Positions 22,970-35,040 of a stretch of 64,000 nucleotides of DNA are shown here, piece after piece; positions within the stretch are counted from its first letter, which is position 1, and each line of letters opens with the position of its first letter. Made by a program: the position numbers and the translations under genes. Source of the DNA: Chelydra serpentina (lineage: Eukaryota > Chordata > Testudines > Chelydridae); the NCBI GenBank assembly GCA_037349315.1, contig JBAIAC010000006.1, positions 53,626,501 through 53,690,500 of the forward strand, read 5' to 3'. The notes beneath the pieces are model-generated. The model was not told the DNA's origin, searched no databases, and saw only the letters and a list, made by a program, of their open reading frames with translations.

Positions 22970-23293
22970 CAGTGTTCCCATCTTTCACAATGTTATCATA
23001 TGTGTCACAATATTTGGTGTTTCTCATATAGCTCTAGGCCCTGGAAGTAAGTGATTAGATGAGAATCTCAACTTTCTTTTTTTTAAAGTATGTTTCTAAC
23101 TTTCATGGAGAAAAACCTGAAAACGTGAGCTGAGTGTACCCTAGAGGCTCAGAAACAAAACCAAGTTACATTGTTTAAACCATACATCAAATAAAAAGAA
23201 CCCCTGATTGACCATTTCTTGATTTTTAAGTCAGTTTCATGATTTATTGGGGCCTGACTCAGGATTTTTGAAAGCTTGGATTTGGCACTACTG
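22970..23293. repeat. Possible MITE related to 62389-62653
   Basis: Begins cagtgttcccatctttcac and ends cttggatttggcactactg, roughly inverted termini, with gattagatgagaatctcaac inside. A better-kept relative is at 62389-62653. Heavily diverged and without a clear target duplication. Confidence 0.35.
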
Positions 23294-23374
23294 CTTATAT
23301 GACTAATCATGGTATCCCTGATTGGATGATCTCACCTTTTTAAACAAGAAGAATATCTGAAGAGGTAGTTATTT

Positions 23375-23560
23375 ATTGCTGTTTTCTGAATTGATCCTCA
23401 CAACACTCATGGGAAGTAAGGGAAATATAACCTCCATTTTACAGATGGTAAGTGAGGTGGAAAGAGTTTGAATGATTAGCCAAAGGTCATATGGGACATC
23501 TTGATCAGAGCTGGGAAAACCCACCAGATCTTTTGAGTCCAGTCCATTGCCTGTGGAAAG
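23375..23560 (-). repeat. MIR SINE
   Basis: Minus-strand MIR: gatcctcacaacactcatgg, cctccattttacagatggta and agccaaaggtcatatgggac are the complement of the MIR core and its flanks. Diverged. Confidence 0.75.
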
Positions 23561-24189
23561 ATGATTCTATAGCATAATTGTCCAGGGTGATGATCCCCAA
23601 CTTCAGACACTGCAGACACTTTGCTCCATGTTCTGAGGCTAGAACATGTCCACTGTCCATTGCTCGAGCATTCTCCCTCTTTCACCTCATAGTCTCCTCA
23701 ACTCCTCATGCTGCTGCTGTTTCAGAAAACCTGTTCATAACATTCACTGAGTCTCTTCCTGACCCTTAACATCATCACTTTTAAATAAATAAAGCCAGTT
23801 TTAATGGCTGGCTGGGCTAACACTTCCATCTTGAATAGAGGTATCTGAATACAAATAGACTTATTTTAATATGTTGATGCCCTAATAGATGTATTCTTTC
23901 AATTAAAATAAGAATGCAAATACAAAAACCAGTTGCATCAATGTTCACAAAAAAATGTAACCCGTTTGTGAATAATTTTCATTCCTATTCACCCAATTCC
24001 ACTCCACATCTAAAAATATCACAGTGGAGATGATGCTGCCAAACCACATTGGTAGCTTCAAAATCAGAATTACGCAGGTTGAAAGCTCTCCACTTGCAGT
24101 TCATAGACACACTGATCTCATTGTTTTTATAGATATAATGCCAAAAAGGAACTGTGAGGGGATAATCTTCCATCAAGGGCAGTAGTGTC

Positions 24190-25395
24190 TACTGGTCACC
24201 CCACCCTGCCACCTGGCATGGCCCTTTAAGAGTTTGAAAGGCCCAATAGGAAGCTATATAGAGACCTAAAGAGGATAGGGACAGGGAGGAAGCAGCTCTG
24301 GGAATGAATAGTGCTTGGACAGGGAATCCTGTTACTGTACCATTAAGGGCCTCAGGCTAGAGCCTTGCAGAGAGGGCAGGACAAGGCTCCCCTTTCACCC
24401 AACCAACTGGGAAGGAGCTGGGAGAACGGGAACATCAAAAAGGCTGCCTTCTCCCTCACAGCAACACAGATGCTGACAGGAGAAGGTTGGCCTGCTAAGC
24501 CCTCCAGACTGGAAGGTTAATTGGGAAGGGTTTCAGCTGAAAAAAACTGGCAAAAAGCCTTGCAGCTGACTTAAATCACAACCCCAGCTCCAGGAAGAGG
24601 GCTGGAGGGGAAACTCCTGCATGAAGGAGGGGAAAAAAACAAATGACCTTATATCAGGAAGCCTGAGATATAACCCCAGCTCCAGAGATAGGGCTGAGGG
24701 GAATTCTTGCTTGAAGGAGGGAGATATTGCTTGAGGCTGTAGGGAACATAACTCCCAGTTCTAGAGAGGGAGAGAGGGCTGAGGGGAGCAGGGGTGAACT
24801 TCTGTTTAAAGGATGGATACGACAGACTAAGGCAAGAACCAACCCAGCTCCAGGAAGAGGACTGAGGAAGGAAACTCATTCTCTCAGAAGGGAAAGAACT
24901 GATGAGTCCCAGGCAAGAAATAAAGGACATCACAGTGAGAGAGGCTGGGAGAAGCTTTGAGGGGAGTACCACTGTAGCTAACAAAGAAGCAGAAGTGAGG
25001 AACCATAGATCCCAGGCACAGGCGCTGACTTCCGGTGGCGCCGGTGGGGGCTGATGCTGGGTGAGTTTGCGGTGGGTCCCGGGGTTGGCGGGGAGCTGCC
25101 GGTGGGTGCTCTGCACCCACCAATTTTTCCCCATGGGTGCTCCAGCCCCAGAGCACCCACGGAGTCGGCGCCTATGATCCCAGGTAGGAATAGTGGAATC
25201 CAGAGACCTGTGGAAAGACATCGACAAGCTGGGCAAAGGTAGGAGCAGCCCAGCGAAAATGGTGGAGAGATTGAAGGAATAGTCTTTAGATGTCTAAACA
25301 GGGTTCCTTGCACCAAAACCAAGAGAAAAGGGCAGGCCTCGGTTCCCCTACCCTTCCCAAGATGAAGACAGAAGGTACGGGCATCAGAAGGAGAA
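24190..25395. repeat. LTR-like region with degenerate tandem repeats
   Basis: From about 24575 to 24930 a unit of roughly 80-120 bp recurs four times: aaccccagctccaggaagag, ataaccccagctccagagat, actcccagttctagagaggg and aacccagctccaggaagagg, each followed by gctgagg and a gaa(c/t)t(c/t)..tg block. Upstream text (ggccctttaagagtttgaaa ggcccaat) resembles retroviral or Gypsy LTR sequence. Long minus-strand frames here (24649-25236, 24978-25535) come from the purine-rich array and the nested MITE. Family not identified. Confidence 0.4.
25017..25176. mobile_element. hAT MITE, 160 bp
   Basis: Starts cacaggcgctgactt and ends gagtcggcgcctatg, with inverted termini. It is flanked by atcccagg at 25009-25016 and 25177-25184, a perfect 8-bp duplication. 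The interior has a hairpin (gggtgctctgcaccc). No coding capacity. Confidence 0.88.
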
Positions 25396-25404
25396 AAAGC
25401 CAAG

Positions 25405-25865
25405 CATAACCCTTCTGCCAGGTGGAGCCAGCAGCAACCAGGGCTGGGATTAATATCTAGGGGTTCCTTTCCATTGATACAAGAACAGAACCGGCTCGAG
25501 CCCCTCCCCAGTAACCTGGGAAATGTACACACCACCCCTGGGTGCTTCTGAGAGGCAATACTTCCCCACTCGCAATCAGAGTCTGAGTGTAGAAAATAAA
25601 CTTTTAATAAAAGGAGGGAAGTAACTGGGTGTTAATTTGGGAAAACACCACAAACAGAGTTTATAAACATAAACCACGAGTAAAAGACCCACCCCCAAGT
25701 AGGTTGGGCAGTGTCCTTTCCCCCTCAAGTTCTTAAGTCCAGCAATCCAAAAGTCCTTTTTACAACGACTCTTCTCTGAACCCCACTCACAGTTGCTGTC
25801 CTTGGTCAGTGCACACCCAGAGTTCAGAGGTGCAGCTGTAGAGTTCACCTCCCCCCCGGGTGAGT
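25405..25865 (-). repeat. LTR-like repeat, family A copy 2 (reverse)
   Basis: Reverse complement of the same landmark series as 9095-9783 and 28795-29268: ttctgccaggtgg at the low end, then gaggcaatacttccccactc, acaccacaaacagagt, cactcacagttgctgtcctt and acacccagagttcagaggtg. The minus-strand frame at 25576-25968 is not a gene. Confidence 0.6.
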
Positions 25866-26064
25866 AAAGAGATACCTTATTTGCTCTGCTTCTCAGGCAA
25901 ACTTGCTCGCTGCCCCTCTCCACCAGCCACCCTGCTGGCCACTCGTGCTTCTCCACTGCACCAGCCACTCATTAACCAGCTGACTGTCAGTCACCTTCTG
26001 CTGCGACCTATGCACATCACTCTCTTAGTAATTTTTTGTTTACAGAAGGGTTCTCACATCTAGT

Positions 26065-26150
26065 ACTAGTCACTGTCAGAGTCAGGACACTGGACTATAT
26101 GGACCTCGGGTCTGATCCAGTATGGCAATCCCTATGCTTCTATATTGTCC
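26065..26150 (+). repeat. CR1 LINE 3' tail fragment
   Basis: gtcaggacactggactatat ggacc and tgatccagtatggcaatccc match the CR1 tail also seen at 1160-1350. Very short. Confidence 0.65.
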
Positions 26151-26330
26151 TCTCTACATTTGTATTTTAAACCCAATGTGCTATATAGTGGCTTTAATCT
26201 GAGTCCCCAGTGTTGCTGATGATCAATACAGAGGAGCCAGGTAGCAGTGGAAAAAGACCTTGGAAGTATGGCTGAGTCAGTACCTCTGAGGGTGCAGTTT
26301 GGAGTAGTAGCTGCATCTTCTCTTTACAAG

Positions 26331-26546
26331 TATCAGAGGGGTAGCCGTGTTAGTCTGGATCTGTAGAAGCGACAAAGAGTCCTGTGGCACCTTATAGACT
26401 AACAGATGGATTGGAGCATAAGCTTTCGTGGGTGAATACTTCTTCAGATGGCCACTGTATGTAGCTGAAGAAGTGGGTATTCACCCACGAAAGCTTATGC
26501 TCCAATACGTCTGTTAGTCTACAAGGTGCCACAGGACTCGTTGTCG
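26331..26546 (+). mobile_element. Fold-back SINE-like element, copy 2
   Basis: Same head (tatcagaggggtagccgtgt tagtctggatctg) and same arms as 9376-9588. The left arm gaagcgacaaagagtcctgt pairs with the right arm acaggactcgttgtcgcttc. It is flanked by cttctctttacaag at 26317-26330 and 26547-26560 (the outer bases of this 14-mer may overlap the element end). The middle of the fold differs from copy 1. Confidence 0.78.
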
Positions 26547-26999
26547 CTTCTCTTTACAAGGGAGTCTTGCATCAATGCATAGGGTCTGGGATTGTAGTTA
26601 TCTCCTGCACAGAGTGGGGAAGGCTGTTTCTGCAAGATTGCACAACCATGCTGGGGCACAATCTGGCCTGTTTAACGTTCACAGAATAATATACTGTATG
26701 AAATTATATAACACTCTTAGGCTATAGACTATTTTAAGTTCATTTTACCTTTGAAAGTGAGTTTCATTATTATATTTCCTAAATTTAAGTCTACATTTGT
26801 ATTCTGTTACTGAACCTGAAACTATTTCCTCCCCAATTTTGAATGCATTTCAGTTCACTTTAAAGTGCATTTGGCTTCCCTTTAAATTTTACCATGCATT
26901 TCAGAGATGATTTGTCATGGAGGAGTGCTTCTTGCCTTTCAAACTGCCAGACTAGTTGGACAAGTAAAATGAGCTTTCCCTTAAGGTTATTCTTTCAAA

Positions 27000-28790
27000 C
27001 AGCAGTCAAGAAACTAGAATACAGTGTATGAGAGAACAGCATATTGGGAGGGCCCCAAACTACATTTTAAATAATTTCTTTGAAATGAAAAACAGAAGTT
27101 CAGATTGCATTCAGGTGCAAAGCCTGAGCTAGGAGGCGCTGTTGTCGGAAGATCACCGTCAGCATAGTTGATTTCCCAGTGGTATAGAGCTGGTATAACA
27201 ACACCTACACCTCTTCTTTGGGCTGGCATACAGCAGCTGCAGGGCTGCGAGAATGCCAACGTGGAAAGGAAGGAACTTTGTATCTCTTTCCTGAGTGGCA
27301 CGGCAGGCTTTTCAGTTACATCCGGAGGGTGGGCCCTGAGAGTGAGAGAAAGATGGGAAATGTGAATTGAGCACCATCCTTGTAAAATAACACTGATAAC
27401 AGGACCATATAATTAAATTATATTTAATCTATATAATCTTTACTAACTTTAACGGGTAGCCAGGTAGAGAGAGACTCGAAAGTCCATGCAGAGTCACTTT
27501 TTAATATTTTAACCTTGTCACCTTTTTTGAGTCCAAAAATAGCACTTAAAAGTTGATTTTATTTTCAGTTGCCTTGGGCTTATGCATTTGGCAATGTGGG
27601 GAATTAGGGGGGAAAAATCAGAATCACCTTCCTTGGTAGACAGGTTTTCTTGCGTTATCACATCACACCTTTGACGGGGGGGAAAAACCTCTTAACTCGC
27701 AGTTTATTGGAGCGAATGCCACGTTTTCAATAGCACCGATTAAGAACACGGTGACTAACTCAAGGTATTAATTTAGTTTTCAGCTTTCCTGAAATTCACT
27801 ATAAACATCTCTCCTTCTTCTCCCTCTTTTTAAAAAAACAAGCTCCTTCTTATACAGATACATTCCTTGGAATGTGTCCTAGGAACTGCCTGATAGAAAA
27901 ATCTTGCAATGCAAGTGAATATATTCCAACATTAATATACTTAGGTGGTATATAAATGTAAGCAAGGTCTGAATGAGCTCTCCCTTGACAGCTAGCTAGC
28001 AGGGATCCTAGTTTTCTGTGATAAAAACTCCAAAATTCTTAGATAAAAAAAAAATCTGTGTTTTTCCACCATTAAAATGAAATGCTGAGCTTTAGTTTCC
28101 CTAGCCACAATATATATAGGTATCAATTGAACACAATGTTTTATTGATATATTTACAATTTTAAAGCAAATTCAAAGCCTACAAGTGCCATCAATCATTA
28201 TAGAAAAATTAATAGAATTGCAGTTTGTAATCTACAATCTTGCTGCATACAGTACAGAACAGCACATTACCATCAACATGAAATTTGTCCTCGTCAAACT
28301 TAGTGACATGGATTTTAGGGGTGATTTTTAAAGTTTTCAGCATCTTTTGATAACTTTAATGCCTCACGTCTGGAGGCTGAAGTGAAATAGGAGATGCATT
28401 AAAACACGAACCCCTATACACCATTGAATAACCTCTATATACCAGAAGCAGTTTATTGGAGTATGTTAAGCTATGTAAATTCAAAGTGCATTCAAAAATC
28501 AACCTCAAGAGGGGGAGGTTGCATGCATTGAACAAGTGATACAGGTAATTTCAGTAACATTTAGTTAATCATTAATATGTGTTTTTATTTTTTCACGAAA
28601 TGTAAAAATGGAAGATTCTCCGTAAAAGCGCAAATTCCACGTTTTTCCACTTTTTTCCATGGCAAACAGATTTCTAGAATCCCTGGTGATGAGCTGCGGG
28701 GAAAAGGCTTCAGGACCAGACTGTATTTACATGAACACACCTACTCTGCCTAGGTATCCAGCAGACAGGTATTGCTTGACGTTTCTTCCC
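27000..28790. other. 1.8 kb unassigned sequence
   Basis: Open frames at 27014-27301 (minus) and 27168-27365 (plus) overlap each other and lack domains. The stretch is AT-rich with no recognised repeat end. Nothing further is supported. Confidence 0.35.
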
Positions 28791-28794
28791 CGCC

Positions 28795-29268
28795 CCTTCT
28801 GGGTGGGAGGTGAACTCATTTGAATTTACCTCGGAACTCTGGGTCTCTGCTGACCAAGGACAGCAACTGTGAGTGGGATGCAGTGGAGGGAGAGGGGAGT
28901 GGCGTGTTAAAGGGACATTTATTTGTTGGACTTTCACACTACAAGGTGAGAAACGGAGGCAATGTACTCTGGGGCAGGAGTTTTGCTCATGGTAAGATGT
29001 ATTTGAATCATGGTTGTGGTATTTTCACAAATTAATGCCAGGTTTCTTTCCTTTTTTTATTAAAAGCTTTCTCTGCTATACACAGACTCGGTGCTTGCAA
29101 GTGGGGAAGTATTGCCTCTTAGAAGCACCCAGGGAAGGTGGTTAATTTTTTTCCAGATTACTGACTGGGGCTCGAACCCTTTCTGTGTTATATTATTGAG
29201 GGACCTCTGGATATTGAACTCAGTCCTTGTTGTTACTGACGCTACCTGGCAGAAGGGTTACAAAAACA
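28795..29268 (+). repeat. LTR-like repeat, family A copy 3
   Basis: Landmarks in order: ggaactctgggtctctgctg, cagcaactgtgagtggg, gtgttaaagggacat, ttgtggtattttcacaaatt, ctatacacagactcggtgct, gtggggaagtattgcctctt and gctacctggcagaagggtt. No fold-back insertion is present here, which confirms the 9376-9588 insertion in copy 1. Confidence 0.62.
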
Positions 29269-29269
29269 A

Positions 29270-30235
29270 TAAACATTTCTAAGAAAGTTAGTTTGTATTC
29301 AGATACACAGTACGTGGGTGAAGGCATGCAGCTATGATTCAATATAATATTAAGAGTTTTATTATGCTGTACATAGTTAAACCAAATGAAAACTGATCAC
29401 TTTCCTTAGAACAGAAAGTGCTTTAGGAATGTTATGAGCTGCAAGTAAAAAAGCTGCTCAGAAGAAGCCGTTTGCAGAGCACAGTAACAATTTCATTTTG
29501 TCCTACAAACCTATTGCTATAGCAGGGATCACCAGGTGGCACTGTTGCTTATAGTCTTACAAGTTCTTTTTTGTGTCAGGCAAGCAAGTTTTTAAGTCTT
29601 GGAAGAAATGCTGCTTTTTTGTTTGGATTTGTTGCATTGTTGGGGTTATGTTGTGGTTATTTGGGGAAGCTGTGGCAAGCACCAAGAGGGTTTGGTCTTT
29701 AACTGGAATTAATTCTTGGGGCACAGTTATTCCCTGGGAATTGGTCATGGTTGTTGGACTGAGATACCTTAAATAAGAACTGAATGATGTTTGTGACAAT
29801 CTCTGTTCCAGGACTGGTTTATAAGTGTAAATAAAACAGGAAACAATAATAAGATAATAATAAGAATAAACCCAGACTTTGCCTTAGTGATTTCTCCTCC
29901 AATAGAAAGCTGACCTCCAAAGTCCCAGCTTTTGCTATCACTCAGACGAGGGGTGACATTCAGCAGAAGGGTACCAATTCTGCATATGCATGCGCTCCAT
30001 GTTGCAGCACACTTTTTCTTAACTAGCTACATACCTATATTTTGTAGAGCACACGTGTAACATCTCTCATCCTATAGAGTAAACTGAAAACTTTCAGTTA
30101 ACAATATAGTCTTTGAAACGACTAAGCAACTCGACTATTCTTCCACTTCATGTGCTTTTATTTTGAATCCCTTTCTTCTGTTGCTCTTTGCCTTCAGGAG
30201 ATTTCTATGCTGCTAGACTTGCTGGCATAATCTCG
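29270..30235. other. Unassigned sequence with a short A/T-rich simple repeat
   Basis: An (ataataag)n-like simple tract at 29848-29872. Otherwise nothing recognisable; the frames at 29557-29799 lack domains. Confidence 0.35.
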
Positions 30236-30239
30236 GAAA

Positions 30240-30720
30240 ACTCACTTTTAGGAGGACTCTTAACAGTCTTTGCCAGTTTTCCCTTTATCTGAAGCCATGT
30301 GGGTGCCTCATTTGGGTCTTTTCTTGGAGACTGTATGATCTTGATGCTACTCTCTGCATACATGTCCATGCCCTTCATCTCTTGTCTCTGTCATTAGGTG
30401 CTGGCAGTACTCTTACTGGTTGTGCTATCTGAAGTTCAGGGAGTTTTGTTATCTCTCTAATAAGTGTTTGGTTTACTGTTACCACGATCTGCTTTGTTCT
30501 GTAAACTTTCCCACAACGGATGGCTTCCGAGTATACTTTCTATAGGCAGTTTAGTCCTTGTGTGGCAGGACATTAGGCACTCGATTGGGTGGCTTCCCAT
30601 TCCTATGGTTGGTGCATTTCTCCAGTCCAGTAATGCTGTCCAAGAGGCGCTGAAGAAGTTAGATTTTCCACAGATACTTTCCTTCATTTACATCACAGCA
30701 GCAAGTGGAATGTTGCTCAC
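30240..30720 (-). pseudogene. Ty3/Gypsy integrase C-terminal relic
   Basis: The minus-strand frame 30457-30687 reads LLDWRNAPTIGMGSHPIECL and MSCHTRTKLPIESIL, the well-known end of the integrase core in vertebrate Gypsy elements (LDWRN.PTEGMGSSP..LM.RRT...LP). Downstream on the minus strand, with stops, come text like QPVRVLPAPND and a W..GTC...VASRSY-like stretch, the C-terminal region after the core. Catalytic residues lie upstream and are not preserved in a recognisable form. No LTRs were found next to it. The overlapping plus-strand frame at 30464-30919 is its shadow. Confidence 0.75.
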
Positions 30721-31240
30721 AGCCATTGCCAAAGCAACTCAGTGCCTCCCGCTGCAGCTCCTGGCACAGCCATTGTTGCAGCTGCAAAAACTGTTCAGTA
30801 GCGTTGTGACTGAAATCCAAATCCAAAATCCGAGAACTCTAATGACCCCTCATCAGCCTCTGGTTGTCAGCAATGCAGGGGGATTGCTGTTCTTCTCATG
30901 CTGTCTGAAAATGGTTTAGCAGTTTGAAGATGGTGCTTTATCTCAAAATGGTGCTAACTTGCCCAGAAAGAGATGAATCATGAGACAGCAGGAGCAGAAT
31001 CATGGGAGTTTGACCTGAAGTCCCAGAATTCCCCAGGCGTTGGCCTGGCCTCCACCATGAATCCCACAACGTGCAGTGAGAAAAGTCCCGGACAGCATAG
31101 AGCCCAGTAGCGAGGCAAAGGACCATGGAATACCAGTGCAGAATGCCACACACTTACTCGTCGTCAAGCCCCTGTTGTATATACAATGATACGGATTGAA
31201 ACAGCACAGATGGTGTAAACACAGCTGTGATTGCTGCTTA

Positions 31241-31359
31241 GGGTGACCAGATGTCCTGATTTTATAGGAACAGTCCCGATATTCAGGGCTTTGTCTTATA
31301 TGGGCGCCTATTACCCCCTGCTCCCGTCCCAATTTTTCACACTTGCTATCTGGTCACCA
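31241..31359. mobile_element. TA-target MITE (GGGTGACCAGAT family), copy 1
   Basis: About 120 bp, from gggtgaccagatgtcctgat to gctatctggtcacca, with ta on both sides (31239-31240 and 31360-31361). Two more copies lie at 32791-32910 and 42356-42474. Conserved interior: cagtcccgat, ttcttatat, cctattac. Confidence 0.85.
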
Positions 31360-31364
31360 TACTG

Positions 31365-32785
31365 CTGCTGCTGCTCAGAAACATTGGTGTTAAGGCTTCT
31401 GAAGTACTGTAGTTACCAATCACATAGTACCTCCCATATTGAGCCACAAAACCTTCTCTATGTGCTGGTCTTTTCGGAGGCAAGATCCTCTGCAGTAAGC
31501 AGTGGTTTTGGAGACCCCATGCTTAACTGGCCTTCATGTATTTGTTATGCACTGTGAAGATTAAGAGGTGCAGAAGGCCTTGAGCTACTGTAGTCCTGCA
31601 AAGCAGGTTAAATCCCACTCTTAACATATGCACATGTTGTTAATATCTGAGGACAAAATAGTTCCAGAAGGACAGCCTGACTTCAGATGAATTTTTTGTG
31701 CATTTCCTGTGCTAGTTGAGAAAATGGCTTGAGGATCAAACCTCATTAGGAAAGAGTTGCTATACTTTATTAATTACATCAAAAGTGTCCTCCTCCCAGA
31801 AGAGAAACAGAACAAAATAGTTCTTTGAAAGATTTATTAGCCTTAGGATTTACATTTTGGCTGCCTCAAACAGTTTCCAGTCATCCAGTTTAAACATTAT
31901 TGCCAGTGATCCTTCATTCAAACATAACTCTATGAAGAAAGAAAACTGAATTGTTAATCTGTTAGTGAATGTTTTTATGCAGCCTATGTGATATAATTAT
32001 TTACTGGACTTTTCAGACCACTTACTCAAATGTTATGTACATCCTACATTCATGAGCTAAAGACAAGATCATCAGACCAGATCTTCAGCTACACCGGCTG
32101 AGAATCTTGTTCTTATGTGCAAAGAAGACTGATTGTTGTAAAGATAGAGATATGCTAAACAACATCACAATTGCAATTCAAAGGAAACTAATTGCATTGT
32201 ATGTAGACTATCTATTCCAAGGTGATTATAAAGGAGAGAGCTAAATTTGCGGGCATCAAGCTGAAATGAAGCCTGAAAATCTTTGCCTTATTGACAATGT
32301 TTGGTATAAACGTAGAGCATAAAAGACTAAATAAAGGAACATGCTAAGTAGGAAGACTATATTAAACACAGTAAAAAAATGTAACAGTTGCTATAATAAA
32401 TTTACATCTTATAAATGAGTTCATTAGAATAACAAAGAATTAACTGGTACAAGCATCTAGAATAACTACTGTGAATGGCAAGCCAAAGTACTATATACTA
32501 TTTTCCTGGATAATGTCCATGTCCTCCTACAAATTAAAAAAAATACTGTATTTTTTAAAATGTCAGCCCATACATGTTCAGTTGGGCTGAATTATGTCAG
32601 GTTATAAAGTTTTATATAATGTAACATGCTTAAGAAAAATTGACTTTATACTGCATAAGAAATGGAAAAATTATTTCTGTTTTAGGACTACAGCAGCCTT
32701 CTTGTTGCCAATTATCAAATACAATGTCTGCATTAGGCAGGTAGGCCATATTCTCCATCTACCTGAAGCAACTCTTAGGCAGCTA
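31365..32785. other. Unassigned AT-rich sequence
   Basis: Short frames only; no repeat or exon recognised. Confidence 0.35.
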
Positions 32786-32790
32786 GACTA

Positions 32791-32910
32791 GGGTGACCAG
32801 ATGTCCTGAATTTATAGGGACAGTCCCGATTTTGGGGTGTTTTTCTTATATAGGCTCCTATTACCCTCCACCCCCTGTCCTGATTTTTCACATTTGCTTT
32901 CTGGTCATCC
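32791..32910. mobile_element. TA-target MITE (GGGTGACCAGAT family), copy 2
   Basis: From gggtgaccagatgtcctgaa to ctttctggtcatcc, flanked by ta at 32789-32790 and 32911-32912. Close to copy 1 in sequence and length. Confidence 0.88.
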
Positions 32911-32914
32911 TAAG

Positions 32915-34660
32915 TTAGACAAAAGATGAAAACAAAAAACTCTGTCTGCAAAAAGTTTAGTGCACCAGACAGCATCTTCTCCAAGTGCTGCCTAAAGAAG
33001 AGGTATATGTTGTGGCCCAATTAACTCAAAGGGGGAAATGCTGCTCCCATTAATGTCAATGGGAACTTTGCTATTGACTTCAGTGAGGTCAGGATATCAC
33101 CCAGTAGCTCTACAGATGGCCACTTCAACAGACTTCCAAACGTGGAATAATATAGTAGATGTTTGAAAGATACAGTAATTATATCTCATATTACTCGCTT
33201 GTCTTCCCCCAACTCACAGTATGGTTAGTTGTTATTAAAGAGCCTGATTCTCTACTGTGGCCAGTATCCACCCACTACAGCATAGAGCATAAATGAGCTG
33301 GTTAGAGCTCCCTGATCCCCTGCTCAGCTCTCTTCTGGTCCTGGCATATGCCAGCTGGGAATAGGTGGAGTACAGCTGGTAGAGACTCAGGCAGTTTCCA
33401 CCTGTGTGGCCAACCTGGGCTGTGAAGCTGGCCCCCAAAGTCTTCATTTACCCACAGTTACCACACCATAGTATTGGAGATTATACTCTGAGATTGTACA
33501 GTATTTCTTTATACTTAAAATATGAAATAACTGTGCTGTGGCAGATACCACTGTTTGACCACTGTTGGCAAAAATTGATTATTTAATTGTGACCGTCGTA
33601 AGTTGGATATGGGTCATTTCCATTATCTGTATTTTCATCTACACTTCAGCACTTGTTCCTAGCTGAAAAGTAAGCTTACTATTTATAAGAAGTACACACA
33701 AACCTTATGTTGTTGCACAAATGGTATAACTAGTTCCTTTACACATCACATACTTCCATACAAAGAGATCCATTGGATGTATCTTAAGCAGATCTAGCCA
33801 CTTGAAATATGGTTTGAGGCACAATACAAAATATATTTCTTGTAGCTATAAACCAGTACAATAATTTAACCATGTCACAGCTTTTGAATTATCTACATGT
33901 CTGAAATTAGATGACTATTATGTATGATCTTCCTTATAAAACATTAGACAGATGTTATATTTATTACCCTTTAAATATAATTGTCATTTCTGTGAATGAA
34001 ATGTAGCTATTACAACTATTAATTGGTCTTTCAAACCTGTCTACTGCTCCTCAGTACCACAAGTGGCTGAAATCCCATATAAAGGCCTGATTCAAAGCCC
34101 ACTGAAGTCAAAGAAAAGATTTCCTCAAGTTCAATATGTAAATTTGACTGCCATTCCCCATTCTTTAAAAGAACAGAAAGAGGAAAATATACTACACTGA
34201 AGGATTTATTTTCTCCATTTATGACAAAGGTAGTTAGTTCATTGTAAAGAGTTACCACCAGTCACTGACACAATCTAGTGCTTTGCAAAGAGAGACATGG
34301 AGAGAGATTTTATTGTTGTAATATTGCATGCTGTTAGAATACAATAGAGGTTGTAAGAGAACAACCATCCTTTGTTGAACAGGATTTTTTTTTCTAAAGA
34401 GTTTTTGCCAAATAAAAAGTTGGCCAATCTGAAACTGAATTTCAGAAGTTTTTCCTATTAGTTTAGGGACTTTCTATTTTAACGATGACAACAATAGCAT
34501 AAGAGGAAACGCTTGCAGGGACAAGTTGAAAGAAACTATGGATCGCATTGACTTAAAAAAATATGCCAAGACTGGCAAGAACTCTGATCTTAAAAATATG
34601 ACTTGTAAATTCCTGCAAAAGAAAAGTTATACTGCAATTGTTAAAGCTGCTAGTTGTGTG
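32915..34660. other. Unassigned AT-rich sequence
   Basis: A cattaatgtcaatgggaact / attgacttcagtgaggtcag palindrome-like tract at 33045-33095 resembles the short fold-back repeats elsewhere in the window. No gene seen. Confidence 0.35.
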
Positions 34661-35040
34661 TACAGGACACAGGGTCGGCCCACAACATTTGGCACATGAG
34701 GCGGGGAGCTCAAATGACGCCCCCCCATAACTCCTTGCTTGGGCCAAAACTTTGAAATGTCTTAATTCTGCCTTCTTCCTATTCTACTCCTCTCATAGTA
34801 CTGCTCTGCTATCTACCCCAATAAAGGAGAACTAACAACTTAAAATGCCTTGTTGAAAAATTTTAAGTAACACTTAACTTTGAAACGCCTGAACAGCAAA
34901 TGTGACTTTTCTTGTCTGCATAGTGAACACTGGCATTTTTAGCTGTTTGAATAATCAAAGTGATACTTTCCGTGCCTTCTTGGTTGCAAAGATTTGAACT
35001 GCTTCCTGAAGGTCCACAGTCTGGGCAAGCTCATGCTCTA

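Noticed and set aside
24649..25535. Minus-strand frames of 195 and 185 codons
   Set aside because: They overlap each other, cross the borders of the hAT MITE at 25017-25176, and follow a purine-rich tandem array; no domain.
30464..30919. 151-codon plus-strand frame
   Set aside because: It is opposite the Gypsy integrase relic on the minus strand, which carries the recognisable motif LLDWRNAPT.
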